From Azospirillum brasilense (GTDB lineage Bacteria > Pseudomonadota > Alphaproteobacteria > Azospirillales > Azospirillaceae): a DNA stretch of 55,066 nt. A program made the translations under genes and the position numbers. Within the stretch, counting starts at the first letter, position 1. Each line of letters opens with the position of its first letter. The stretch lies in the NCBI RefSeq assembly GCF_007827815.1, contig NZ_VITH01000025.1, forward strand, positions 1 through 55,066, in the 5' to 3' direction. The notes under the pieces are model-generated. The model did no database searches. It was not told where the DNA came from and worked only from the letters and a program-made list of their open reading frames with translations. This document shows positions 43,157-52,716 of this stretch, piece by piece.

Positions 43157-43954
43157 TCAGAAGCAGGCGCCGACCGCCGCCGCCAGCGCGTCGCGCAGGT
43201 CGGGGTCGTCGGTCAGCGGCAGGACGATGGCCATCCGGCAGGCGGCCTCCGGCGCGACGCCGCGGGCGATCAGCCGGCCGGCGTGGATCAGCATGCGGGT
43301 CGAGGCGCCCTCTTCCAACCCGCGGCCGCGCAGGTTGCGGCTGCGCTCGGCCACCGCCACCACGCGCCGCGCCATCGCCGGTTCGATCCCGGCCTCGTGC
43401 GCGACGATCGCGGCCTCGACGGGCGCCGCCGGATAGCCGAACTCCAGCGCGGCGAAGCGCTGCTTGGTGGATTCCTTCAGGTCCTTTGCCACGCTCTGAT
43501 AGCCGGGGTTGTAGGCGACGACGAGCTGGAAGTCGGGGTGGGCGGTCAGCAGCTCGTTGCGCTTGTCGAGCGGCAGCGCCCGCCGGTCGTCGGTCAGCGG
43601 ATGGATGACGACCGTGGTGTCGGCGCGCGCCTCCACGACCTCGTCGAGGTAGCAGATGGCGCCGTGGCGCACCGCCAGGGTCAACGGCCCGTCCTGCCAC
43701 ACCGTCCCCTCCGCCTCCAGCAGGTAGCGGCCGAGCAGATCGGAAGCGGTCAGGTCCTCGTTGCAGGCCACAGTGACGAGCGGCCGGCCGAGCCGCCACG
43801 CCATATGCTCGACGAAGCGGGTCTTGCCGCAGCCGGTCGGCCCCTTCAGCATCACCGGCAGGCGGTCGGCGTGGGCCGCCTCGAACAGGGCGATCTCGTC
43901 GCCGGCCGGGCAATAGTAGGGTTCCCGCGCGATCCGGTAGCTGTGGAGCGCCAT
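43157..43954 (-). CDS. MoxR-family AAA+ ATPase, NirQ/NorQ/CbbQ-like
   Basis: A 265-residue ATPase with Walker A GPTGCGKT (residues 38-45), Walker B ICYLDEVVEA (about 100), a sensor-1 type FQLVVAYNPGYQ and the NorQ-type C-terminal domain (RGRGLEEGASTRMLIHAG). It lies six bases before the vWA gene and 34 after amiE. NorQ/NorD and CbbQ/CbbO pairs activate nitric oxide reductase and Rubisco. Pseudomonas aeruginosa amiB, next to amiE, also encodes an ATPase, so a chaperone role for the amidase is a reasonable inference. Confidence 0.92.
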   Translation of the reverse strand: MALHSYRIAREPYYCPAGDEIALFEAAHADRLPVMLKGPTGCGKTRFVEHMAWRLGRPLVTVACNEDLTASDLLGRYLLEAEGTVWQDGPLTLAVRHGAICYLDEVVEARADTTVVIHPLTDDRRALPLDKRNELLTAHPDFQLVVAYNPGYQSVAKDLKESTKQRFAALEFGYPAAPVEAAIVAHEAGIEPAMARRVVAVAERSRNLRGRGLEEGASTRMLIHAGRLIARGVAPEAACRMAIVLPLTDDPDLRDALAAAVGACF

Positions 43955-43988
43955 GCCATCGGCCTTTCGCGATGCGATTGCCGGGGGG

Positions 43989-45026
43989 TCAGCGGTGCGC
44001 CGGCTCGTCCGCCGGGATGCCGTCGATCGGGCATTCGGGCGTGCCGACCGTCTTGCGGGTGAAGGATTCCACCATGGCCCGCGTGCCCTCGGGATCGCTC
44101 ACCCATTGACGGTAGAAGTCGTAGGGGCAGGCCGCCTCCCCCTTCACCCCGTCGTGGCTGTTGATCATGCCGGTGTAGCCGCGATGGACCAGCTTGAAGA
44201 GGTGGTTCTCCGATTGCCCGTGCTTGCGGAAGTCGCGGATCAGCGACTTGGAGAGCTGGGCGTACTGTATGCCGTACTCCTCCTCGCCGCATTCGCCCAG
44301 TGTGCGGCCGTCGAAGCCGACGATGGCGGAATGGCCGAAGTAGGAATAGACACCGTCGAAGCCGGCGGCGTTGGCCACCGCGACATAGGTGTTGTTGGCC
44401 CAGGCCATCGCCTTGGCCATCAGCACCTGCTGGTCCTTGGCCGGGTACATGTAGCCCTGGCAGCGGACGATCAATTCCGCCCCCTTCATCGCGCAGTCGC
44501 GCCAGATCTCCGGATAATTGCCGTCGTCGCAGATGATCAGGCTGATTTTCAGGCCCTTCGGCCCCTCCGACACGTAGGTGCAGGTGCCGGGATACCAGCC
44601 CTCGATCGGCACCCAGGGCATGATCTTGCGGTACTTCTGCACGATCTCGCCCTGATCGTTCATCAGGATCAGGGTGTTGTAGGGCGCCTTGTGGGGATGC
44701 TCCTCGTGCCGCTCGCCGGTCAGGGAGAAGACGCCCCACACCTTTGCCTTGCGGCAGGCGGCGGCGAAGATTGCCGTCTCGTCGCCGGGGATGGTCGCGG
44801 CGGTCTCGTACATCTCCTTGGAATCATACATGATTCCGTGGGTCGAATATTCGGGAAAGATCACGAGGTCGAGGCCGGGCAGGCCCGTTTTCATGCCGAC
44901 CAGCATGTCGGCGATTTTCTGCGCGTTCTCCAGCACCTCCGCCTTGGTGTGAAGGCGCGGCATCTTGTAATTGACGACGGCGACGCCGACGGTGTCGTTG
45001 CTGCTGGTGATATCGCCGTGGATCAT
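43989..45026 (-). CDS. amiE: Aliphatic amidase AmiE
   Basis: A 345-residue nitrilase-superfamily amidase that hydrolyses short aliphatic amides such as acetamide and propionamide to acid and ammonia. It aligns without gaps with P. aeruginosa AmiE through most of its length. The triad is Glu59 (FPEYS), Lys134 (YRKI) and Cys166 (IICDDGNYPE). Other shared blocks are MPRLHTKAEVL, VWGVFSLTGERHEEHP and NAAGFDGVYSYFGHSAI. The ATG at 45026 has GGGAGA upstream and gives the family N-terminus MIHGDITSSNDTVGV. It is first in the amiE-ATPase-vWA operon and divergent from two response regulators. Confidence 0.96.
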   Translation of the reverse strand: MIHGDITSSNDTVGVAVVNYKMPRLHTKAEVLENAQKIADMLVGMKTGLPGLDLVIFPEYSTHGIMYDSKEMYETAATIPGDETAIFAAACRKAKVWGVFSLTGERHEEHPHKAPYNTLILMNDQGEIVQKYRKIMPWVPIEGWYPGTCTYVSEGPKGLKISLIICDDGNYPEIWRDCAMKGAELIVRCQGYMYPAKDQQVLMAKAMAWANNTYVAVANAAGFDGVYSYFGHSAIVGFDGRTLGECGEEEYGIQYAQLSKSLIRDFRKHGQSENHLFKLVHRGYTGMINSHDGVKGEAACPYDFYRQWVSDPEGTRAMVESFTRKTVGTPECPIDGIPADEPAHR

Positions 45027-45326
45027 CTCGATCTCCCTTGCGTGACGGGGGCACGGGGCGGCGCGCGCGGGAAGCGGGCTGAGCGTCCGGCTTCCGCATT
45101 GTTTTCGCACGCCTTCTTGTCCCGATCGATCATCGGGGAGCGGCGGATGGACGGGAATACGCGATTCCCCGTATGGCCGGCGCGGCGCGCGGGCGGAAAC
45201 GGCGCGGTGCCGCTCCGGGGTCAACCTATACGCAGGTATGGATGGCGCGCCCTGGCCAAGCTGTTGAAATGGAACGCCCGCGACGGAGGTGGTTGACGAG
45301 GCGGGCCCCGGTCGGAGTGCGATGTC
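45027..45326. promoter_or_regulatory. Divergent control region between amiE and the receiver-protein gene
   Basis: This 300-base region has no supported gene. Symmetric elements are CCCGAT-CGATC-ATCGGG (45121-45137), GGGAAT-ACGCG-ATTCCC (around 45153-45169), the ATACG-N8-CGTAT site (45157-45174), and an ATAC-N4-GTAT element in CCTATACGCAGGTATGG (45225-45241). On the minus strand the last one contains TGCGTATAGG, a 10-mer also present beside the urt operator at 36845-36854. Confidence 0.55.
45157..45174. promoter_or_regulatory. Candidate operator ATACG-N8-CGTAT (amiE side)
   Basis: This site has the same inverted-repeat arms and the same eight-base spacing as the urt-side site at 36834-36851, and in both cases the left arm is preceded by an A (AATACG). 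It is about 130 bases upstream of amiE and 150 upstream of the receiver gene, suitable for control of either. Confidence 0.5.
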
Positions 45327-45710
45327 GTGTTGAGCGTTCCCACCATCTGTGTCGTCGACGACGACGAAGGCGTCCGGGAAAGCCTCGGCAATTTCCTGCG
45401 CTCGGCCGGCATGCGGGTCCGCACCTTCGCCACGGCGGAAGCGTTCCTCGCCCACGAGGGGGACGCCGACTGCCTCGTCACCGACCTGAACCTCAAGGGC
45501 ATGGATGGTTTCAGCCTGCAGATGGTGCTGCTGCAACTGGGCCGCCGCCCGCCCGTGATCGTGATGACCGCCTTTGCGACGCCGGCGGTGCGCAGCCGCT
45601 CGCTGGCGCTGGGGGCCTGTGCCTTCGTGACCAAGCCGCTCGACCCGGAAAACCTGCTTCTCCTCATCGAGGACGCCCTCTCGACACGCCAGGGGACTCC
45701 CGAACCATGA
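45327..45710 (+). CDS. Stand-alone receiver-domain response regulator
   Basis: A 127-residue protein made of a single CheY/FixJ-type receiver: ICVVDDDEGVRESL, phosphoacceptor D53 in LVTDLNLKGMDG, the conserved Thr in VIVMTAFAT, and TKPLDPEN with the lysine. There is no output domain. The GTG at 45327 is used, with GGAG nine bases upstream. Such proteins act as phosphate shuttles or sinks. Here it could link the hybrid kinase 8 kb away to the FixJ-type regulator that follows; that link is inferred. Confidence 0.88.
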   Translation: MLSVPTICVVDDDEGVRESLGNFLRSAGMRVRTFATAEAFLAHEGDADCLVTDLNLKGMDGFSLQMVLLQLGRRPPVIVMTAFATPAVRSRSLALGACAFVTKPLDPENLLLLIEDALSTRQGTPEP

Positions 45711-45847
45711 CCGGAATGGTGCCGCACGGTGGCACGCCCATCCGGAGGTACGACCTCGACGGCTTTGCCGCCGGGGAGCGGACGGGCTACCATGCCGCGG
45801 CCGGCCGCGCGCTGCGACGGCGCGGGGACGTGGGCGCGGGGACGTGA
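45707..45847 (+). CDS. Possible 46-residue small protein coupling two response-regulator genes
   Basis: A short frame starting ATGA over the stop of the receiver gene and ending GTGA over a possible start (45844) of the next regulator. It reads MTGMVPHGGTPIRRYDLDGF followed by an Arg/Ala/Gly-rich tail. I recognise no family. Its only support is the exact four-base overlap at both ends, which would couple translation along the three frames. It may be only a translated linker. Confidence 0.3.
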   Translation: MTGMVPHGGTPIRRYDLDGFAAGERTGYHAAAGRALRRRGDVGAGT

Positions 45848-45858
45848 CGGAGGAACCC

Positions 45859-46572
45859 ATGGGGGATCGCACCATCGTCGACGGCGGCAGGTCCGGGGAC
45901 GCCGTCCCCACTCCGGCCATACCCGTCCAGGAAGGCCCCGCCCTGGTCTGCGTCATCGACGACGACGCCGACGTGCGCTGCGCGATGGAAAGCCTTCTGC
46001 GCTCCGCCGATTACCGGGTGCTCACCTTCGCCACGCCGGACGAGTATCTCGCCTGCGCGGAGGCGGTGGACGCCGCCTGCCTGCTGCTGGACGTCTATCT
46101 CGACGGCGCCGACGGGCTGGAGGTGCAGCAGGCGCTGCACGACCGGTCCATCGCCGTGCCGGTGGTGCTGATGACCGGCCAGGGCGACATCCCGATGACG
46201 GTGCGCGGCATGAAGGCTGGCGCCGTCGATTTCCTGACCAAGCCCTTCGCCGAGCAGGACGTGCTGCGGGCGGTCGGCGAAGCGGTGGCGCTGGACGGCC
46301 GCCGCCGATCCGCGCGCGGCCAGGACGACGCGGTGCACACCCTCTACGCCACCCTGACCCCGCGGGAACGCGACGTGATGGGGCTGGTCACCGCCGGGCT
46401 GATGAACAAGCAGGTGGCGGCGAAGCTGGCCTTGAGCGAGGTTACGGTGAAAATCCACCGCGGCAACCTGATGCGCAAGATGCACGCCCAGTCGCTGGCC
46501 GACCTCGTGCGGATGGCCGAGACCCTCGGGGCGCGCGAACGGACCGTCACCCGCTACGGCGCGGCAGGTTGA
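45859..46572 (+). CDS. FixJ-family response regulator (receiver + LuxR-type helix-turn-helix)
   Basis: A 237-residue protein. A 25-residue leader precedes the receiver (VCVIDDDADVRCAME, phosphoacceptor D78 in CLLLDVYLDGADG, TGQGDIPMTVRGMKAGAVDF typical of FixJ, TKPF). The LuxR/FixJ helix-turn-helix follows at about 165-225 (TLTPRERDVMGLVTAGLMNK, SEVTVKIHRGNLMRKM). The ATG at 45859 has GGAGG five bases upstream; a GTG at 45844 that overlaps the preceding small frame is possible. No histidine kinase is adjacent. Position opposite amiE suggests control of the amidase operon. Confidence 0.92.
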   Translation: MGDRTIVDGGRSGDAVPTPAIPVQEGPALVCVIDDDADVRCAMESLLRSADYRVLTFATPDEYLACAEAVDAACLLLDVYLDGADGLEVQQALHDRSIAVPVVLMTGQGDIPMTVRGMKAGAVDFLTKPFAEQDVLRAVGEAVALDGRRRSARGQDDAVHTLYATLTPRERDVMGLVTAGLMNKQVAAKLALSEVTVKIHRGNLMRKMHAQSLADLVRMAETLGARERTVTRYGAAG

Positions 46573-46656
46573 GGTCCTACCGCCGCCGATGCCACCGTCA
46601 GTCGGGCGCAGAGCGCTCGGCCGACCAGCGGGTGTCGGTCCTGAATGGAGAAAGGA

Positions 46657-46688
46657 CCGCCGGGGCGGGACCCCGGCGGCCCATTTTT
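46657..46688 (+). terminator. Rho-independent terminator
   Basis: The stem CCGCCGGGG (46657-46665) / CCCCGGCGG (46671-46679) has a five-base loop and is followed by CCCATTTTT. It ends plus-strand transcription from the response-regulator genes. It also lies just past the convergent SDR gene and could act on both strands, more weakly on the minus strand. Confidence 0.85.
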
Positions 46689-46704
46689 GCGGCGACCTGC
46701 CCGA

Positions 46705-47463
46705 TCAGACCGGGATCGGGTTGTCGGCGATGTAGCTGTTGAAGCCCATCACCAGGGCGTGCTCGTTGGGGCCGGCGTTGTCGCGCATCGGACGGGCGCT
46801 TTCGACGATAGCCTCCTCTGCGTCAGTGGCCAGCGCGGCCATCGTCTGCTCGATGAAGGCGTCCAGCGGCATGGCGCGCGGGTCGTCGCCCTTCTTGATC
46901 AGGTCGGTGTTGACCCAGGGCGGCGCGATCTCCTGCACGGTGACGCCGGTGCCGCGCAGCATGAAGCGCTGGGACAGCGTGTAGCTGTGCAGCGCCGCCT
47001 TGCTGGCCGAATAGACCGCGGTGGTGGCCAGCGGCGTGTAGGCGAGCACCGAGGTGTTGTTGACGATCGCCGCGCGCGGCTGTGCCTTCAGATGCTCGAT
47101 CAGCGCCGAGGTCATGCGGATCGGGCCGAGGAGGTTGGTCGTCAGGATCGACTGCGCCTGCGCGTCGTCCATCGGGCCGGAGGCGTCGTCGAACGGCATG
47201 ATGCCGGCGTTGTTGATCAGGACGTTCAGCGTCGGGTTTTCGGCGATCAGCCGTTCGGCCGCGGCCTGGATGCTGGCCGGGTCGGCGATGTCCAGCTCGA
47301 TGGCGGTCATGCCGGGGTTGGCGGCGGTCACCTCGTCGAGAAGGGCCTTGCGCCGGCCGGCGATGATGACCCGGTTGCCGAGCTTGTGGAACGCCTCGGC
47401 CAGGCCGCGGCCGATGCCGGAGGTCGCGCCGGTGATGAAGATGGTGTTGCCGGTGAGTTGCAT
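46705..47463 (-). CDS. Short-chain dehydrogenase/reductase (DltE-like)
   Basis: A 252-residue NAD(P)-dependent oxidoreductase of the classical SDR family. The cofactor motif TGATSGIGRGLAEAF lies at about residues 11-25, followed by NNAG (LINNAGIMPF), the catalytic Ser in NNTSVLAYTP, YSASKAAL with catalytic Tyr and Lys, and PPWVNTDL. Start ATG 47463 (MQLTGNTIFITG) is the family start. It is 162 bases downstream of the GlxA-type regulator on the same strand, so that regulator may control it. The substrate is unknown. Confidence 0.92.
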   Translation of the reverse strand: MQLTGNTIFITGATSGIGRGLAEAFHKLGNRVIIAGRRKALLDEVTAANPGMTAIELDIADPASIQAAAERLIAENPTLNVLINNAGIMPFDDASGPMDDAQAQSILTTNLLGPIRMTSALIEHLKAQPRAAIVNNTSVLAYTPLATTAVYSASKAALHSYTLSQRFMLRGTGVTVQEIAPPWVNTDLIKKGDDPRAMPLDAFIEQTMAALATDAEEAIVESARPMRDNAGPNEHALVMGFNSYIADNPIPV

Positions 47464-47625
47464 GGCTCGGTGTCCGTTCGGTTGAAAGAAAGCAAGGGGG
47501 AGCGTCGGGGAAAGCAATGCCTTCCCAGGAAAACGCCAACTTTGACGATGGAAAAGGCTACCGCCGCCGAAGCATCGCGGGATGCCATGTCCAGGTGTCG
47601 GGGAAGTCCCGGCTTGGTCGGACGC

Positions 47626-48579
47626 TCACTCCAGCGCCGACAGGCGGCCGCTTTCCACGGCGCGACGGACCACCTGCGGCGGTTGGCCATAGGCGCGCAG
47701 GAAGGCGCGGCGCATGCGCTCGCGGTCGGCGAAGCCGGTTTCGCGGGCGATGATGTCCATGGAATGCCGTCCTTCCTCCATCATCACGCGCGCCGCCTCC
47801 AGCCGCAGATGCTCGACGGCCTTGGCCGGGGTCTGGCCGGTCTCCTGGCGGAACAGACGGCTGAACTGGCGCGGGCTGAGAGTGGCCGCCTCCGCCAGCT
47901 CCTCGACAGACAGCTCGTTCTTAAGGTTCTCCTTGGCATAGACCAGCACCCGGCGCACCCGGTCGGAGCGCGGTTCCAGATCCAGCAGGGCGGAGAATTG
48001 CGACTGCCCGCCGGGGCGGCGCAGATAGACCACCAGCTTGCGCGCCACCTGCTTGGCGACCTCGGCGCCGAAATCGTCCTCGACCAGCGCCATGGCGAGG
48101 TCGATGCCGGCGGTCATCCCGGCGGAGGTCCAGACGGAGCCGTCGACGCTGAAGATGCGGTCCTCCTCCACCCTCACCTTGGGATAGAGGCGCTGCAGCG
48201 CCCGGGCGTGGCTCCAGTGGGTGGAGGCGCGCCGACCGTCGAGCAGGCCGGCCTCGGCCAGCACATAGGCGCCGGTGCAGATGCCGGCGATCCGCCGCGA
48301 GTTGGCGGCGGCATCGCTCAGATAGGCCAGCAGGCCGGGCGTCGAGGGTTTGACCCGCAACGACCCGATGGTGATGGTCGTGTCGTGGAAGCCGTCGCCG
48401 AACGGGACGGTGTCGATGGCGAAGCCCAGCGAGTTGCGCACCGGCCCGCCCCGTTCCGACAGCACATGGACCCGGTAGGCCGGCCGGTCGAGCACGAGAT
48501 TGGCCATCTCGAAGGCCGACAGCGCGGCCATGCCCATCACCTGGAAATCGTCGAACACCACGAAACCGATGGTGAGCAT
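47626..48579 (-). CDS. GlxA-type AraC-family transcriptional regulator (DJ-1/PfpI + HTH)
   Basis: A 317-residue regulator. The N-terminal DJ-1/PfpI-like domain (about 1-185) contains the nucleophile-elbow-like GICTGAYVLAEAGLLDGRRA. The C-terminal AraC domain (about 215-310) has two helix-turn-helix motifs (LSVEELAEAATLSPRQFSRL and MDIIARETGFADRERMRRAF). Proteins of this type regulate diverse small-molecule pathways. The downstream SDR gene is the obvious candidate target. Confidence 0.92.
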   Translation of the reverse strand: MLTIGFVVFDDFQVMGMAALSAFEMANLVLDRPAYRVHVLSERGGPVRNSLGFAIDTVPFGDGFHDTTITIGSLRVKPSTPGLLAYLSDAAANSRRIAGICTGAYVLAEAGLLDGRRASTHWSHARALQRLYPKVRVEEDRIFSVDGSVWTSAGMTAGIDLAMALVEDDFGAEVAKQVARKLVVYLRRPGGQSQFSALLDLEPRSDRVRRVLVYAKENLKNELSVEELAEAATLSPRQFSRLFRQETGQTPAKAVEHLRLEAARVMMEEGRHSMDIIARETGFADRERMRRAFLRAYGQPPQVVRRAVESGRLSALE

Positions 48580-48825
48580 GCCCCTCTCCGCTCCTGCCCC
48601 GTTCCGAAGCCGCCAGCCCCAGGCTTCAGGCCTCGGGACGCCGCGCTGGAGTCAGAGTAGGCGGTCAGCCTCCTGTCTGGAATGTCAAAGACACCACGAT
48701 TCCGGCCATCGCCGCAGGATGGATTGTCCGTTTTCGTCGGAATGTTGGCCGATCGACGCGTCCAGAGCGGCGACCTCCCGAAGACCCGCAAATCCTTCCA
48801 GTGAGAGCCACGGCAGGGCGCATGT

Positions 48826-49852
48826 TCAGCTGTTGATCGCGGATTGCATGGAAGGCGGTTCCGACCCGCTGTCCGGGAAATGGCAGGCGACGTGATGGCC
48901 CGGCGACAACGCTTGCATGGCCGGCGCCAAGCGCCGGCAGACGTCGGCGGCGATCGGGCAACGGGTGTGGAAGCGGCAGCCCGACGGCAGGTCGTAGGGG
49001 CTGGGCGTGTCCCCGGTCAGACCGGGCCCGGCGGGAGCGGAGGGGCCGTCGATGCGTGGCGCCGCGTCGAGCAGGGCGCGGGTGTAGGGATGGGCGGGCC
49101 GGCGCCACAGGCTGTCGCGGCCGCCCAGCTCGACGATCCGGCCGAGATACATCACCGCCACCCGGTCGGAGACATACTCCACCACCGACAGGTCATGGCC
49201 GATGAACAGGAAGCTGACGCCCAGCGTGCGCTGGAGATCGGTCAGCAGATTGAGGATCTGCGCCTGGACCGAGACGTCGAGCGCCGAGACGGGTTCGTCC
49301 AGAACCACGACCTTCGGCTCCAGCGCCAGAGCGCGGGCGATGCCGATGCGCTGGCGCTGGCCGCCGGAGAACTCGTGCGGCCGGCGCTGCGCCGCCTCGG
49401 GCGGCAGCCCGACCTTGTCCAGCAGGTCGGCGACGCGCGCGCGCCGCTCGGCCCGGCTGCCGATGCCGTGGATCTCCAGCGGCTCGGCCAGCAGGTCGCC
49501 GACCGTCCAGCGCGGGTCGAGCGAGGCCGCCGGGTCCTGCAACACCATCTGGAGGTCGCGCCGCGCCGCGCGCATCCGCCGCCGCGTGGCGTGGGTGATG
49601 TCCGTCTCGCCCAGCCGGATGGTCCCGGCGCTGGGGTCGAGCAGCCGGACCACCGCCCGCGCCAGCGTCGATTTCCCGCAGCCGGATTCGCCGACGATGC
49701 CCAGCGTCTCGCCGGGCGCCAGTTCGAAGGACACGTTGTCCAGCGCGTGGACGACACCGCGCGCCGTCCGGTACTCGACGGACAGCCCGCTCACCCGCAG
49801 CACCGGGGTGGCGGTGACGGGGGCGGAAACCGCGGGCGCGGCGAGAACGGCG

Positions 49853-49863
<11 letters not shown>
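48826..49863 (-). CDS. Dipeptide/oligopeptide ABC transporter ATPase, DppF/OppF type
   Basis: A 345-residue ATPase with Walker A GESGCGKSTL, signature EFSGGQRQRIGIARAL and Walker B VVVLDEPVSALDVSVQAQIL. The C-terminal oligopeptide-transporter extension has paired cysteines (GCRFHTRCPIAADVC), which in some relatives bind a 4Fe-4S cluster. ATG 49863 overlaps the preceding ATPase gene by 11 bases. It ends the peptide-import operon. Confidence 0.93.
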
Positions 49864-50856
<993 letters not shown>

Positions 50857-50860
<4 letters not shown>

Positions 50861-51738
50861 CGCCGCTCCCCCTTGCTGCTCAACACGTCGTTCAGCCCGT
50901 CGCCCAGCAGGTTCAGCGCCAGCACGGCGATGACGATGGCGACACCGGGAATGGCGGCGACGTGCGGATCGGTGCGGATCGTCTCGCGCCCCGCCCCGAC
51001 CATGCCGCCCCAGCTGACGACGTTGGGATCGCCGAGCCCGAGGAAGGACAACGAGGATTCGGTGAGGATGGCGGTCGCCACCAGGATGGAGGCCGAGACG
51101 ATCACCGGCGCCAGCGCGTTCGGCAGGATGTGCCGGAAAATGATCCGGGCGTCCGACGCGCCGAGGATGATCGAGGCCTGGGCCAGCTCGCTGTTGCGCA
51201 GGCGCAGCACCTCCGCCCGCACCAGCCGCGCCAGCCCCGACCAGGAGGTGATGCCGATGGCCGCGGTGATGGTGGCGATGGACGGCTGCAGGATGGCGAC
51301 CAGCGCCAGCGTGAACAGGAAGGGCGGGATGGTCTGGAACAGCTCGGTCACCCGCATCAGCGCCCGGTCGACCCGCCCGCCGTAATAGCCGGACAGCGCG
51401 CCGATGCCGATGCCGATCACCAGCGACACCAGCGCCGCCACCCCGCCGATCAGCAGCGAGACGCGGGCGCCGTGGAAGATGCCCGACGCCAGATCGCGGC
51501 CCATCATGTCGGTGCCGAGCGGGAACGCGGCGTCCTCGCCCGGACGCAGCAGCGGCATCCCCGCCATGTCCAGCGGGTCGCCGGTGAAGGCGATGTCGGC
51601 GAAGGCCGCCATGGCCAGGATGCCGGCCAGCAGGAGCAGACCCAGCAGCGCCGACGGGCGGCGCAGCAGCCGTCCGACGGTGGTGTCGCGGAAGTCCGCC
51701 CGCGCCGGCGGGAGGGAAACGGTCTCGGGAAGCGCCAT
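50857..51738 (-). CDS. Peptide/nickel-type ABC permease, DppC/OppC type
   Basis: A 293-residue permease with an N-terminal OppC_N segment (LLRRPSALLGLLLLAGILAM), six or so membrane segments and the coupling loop RNSELAQASIILGASDARII. LGTDMMGRDLASGIFHGARVS is the family's landmark before the second segment. The gap to the partner permease is three bases. Confidence 0.94.
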
Positions 51739-51741
51739 CGG

Positions 51742-52710
51742 TCAGTTGAGTTCAATGCGGGGGTCGAGCAGCGTGTAGACGAGATCGACCGCGATGTTGA
51801 CGAGGACCACGACCACCGACGAGCAGAAGAGGATGCCGAGCAGCAGGTTGAGGTCGCGCTGGAAGAGCGCCGCGAAGGCCAGCCGGCCCAGCCCCGGCCA
51901 GGAGAACACCGTCTCGACCAGAACCGCCCCGCCGAGGATGGAGCCGAGCTGCACGCCGAGCGTGGTGACGATCGGCAGCAGGGCGTTGCGCAGCACATGG
52001 CGCCAGGCGATGCGGCGGGGCCGCACCCCCTTGGCCCGCGCGGTGCGGACGAAGTCCTGGCCGTAGACCTCCAGCATCGCCGCCCGCATCAGCCGGGCGT
52101 AGATGGCGAGGTAGAACAACCCGAGCGTCACCGCGGGCAGCACCAGATGCAGCGCCACGTCGCCGACCAGGGCGAGGCCGCTCAGGTTGGCCTCGACGCT
52201 GGTCATGCCGCCGACCGGCAGCCAGTCCAGCATGACGGAGAAGACGACGATCAGCATGATGCCGACCCAGAAGACCGGGGTGGCGTAGAACAGCAGCGCC
52301 ACGATGGAGATCACCGTGTCGGTCAGCTTCCCCGCCCGCCGCGCGGCGAGGAAGCCCAGCGAGCAGCCGGCGACCAGCGCGAAGCCGATGGCGGTTCCCA
52401 TCAGCAGCAGCGTCGCCGGCAGGCGTTGCAGGATCAGCTCCGACACCGGCAGCGACTGGCGGAAGGAGTAGCCGAGGTCGAAGGTCACCAGATTGCCGAG
52501 ATAGCGGAGGAACTGGACGTAGAGCGGCTGGTCCAGCCCGAACTGCCGCCGCAGCGCCTCCATATACTCCGGCGTCGCCGCCCCCGACTCCCCCGCCAGC
52601 ACCTGGGCCGCGTCGCCGGGCGCCAGATGCAGCAGGAAGAAGTTGATCAGCGCGATGCCCAGGAGGACGAAGACCACCTGGGCGGCGCTGCGCCTGAGAT
52701 AGGTCAGCAC
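51742..52710 (-). CDS. Peptide/nickel-type ABC permease, DppB/OppB type
   Basis: A 322-residue permease with a GTG start at 52710 (LTYLRRSAAQVVFVLLGIAL). The family block LRRQFGLDQPLYVQFLRYLGN is followed by FDLGYSFRQSLPVSELILQR, and the coupling loop is VYGQDFVRTARAKGVRPRRI. It lies six bases after the binding-protein gene. Confidence 0.94.
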   Translation of the reverse strand: MLTYLRRSAAQVVFVLLGIALINFFLLHLAPGDAAQVLAGESGAATPEYMEALRRQFGLDQPLYVQFLRYLGNLVTFDLGYSFRQSLPVSELILQRLPATLLLMGTAIGFALVAGCSLGFLAARRAGKLTDTVISIVALLFYATPVFWVGIMLIVVFSVMLDWLPVGGMTSVEANLSGLALVGDVALHLVLPAVTLGLFYLAIYARLMRAAMLEVYGQDFVRTARAKGVRPRRIAWRHVLRNALLPIVTTLGVQLGSILGGAVLVETVFSWPGLGRLAFAALFQRDLNLLLGILFCSSVVVVLVNIAVDLVYTLLDPRIELN

Positions 52711-52716
52711 GGCGCG

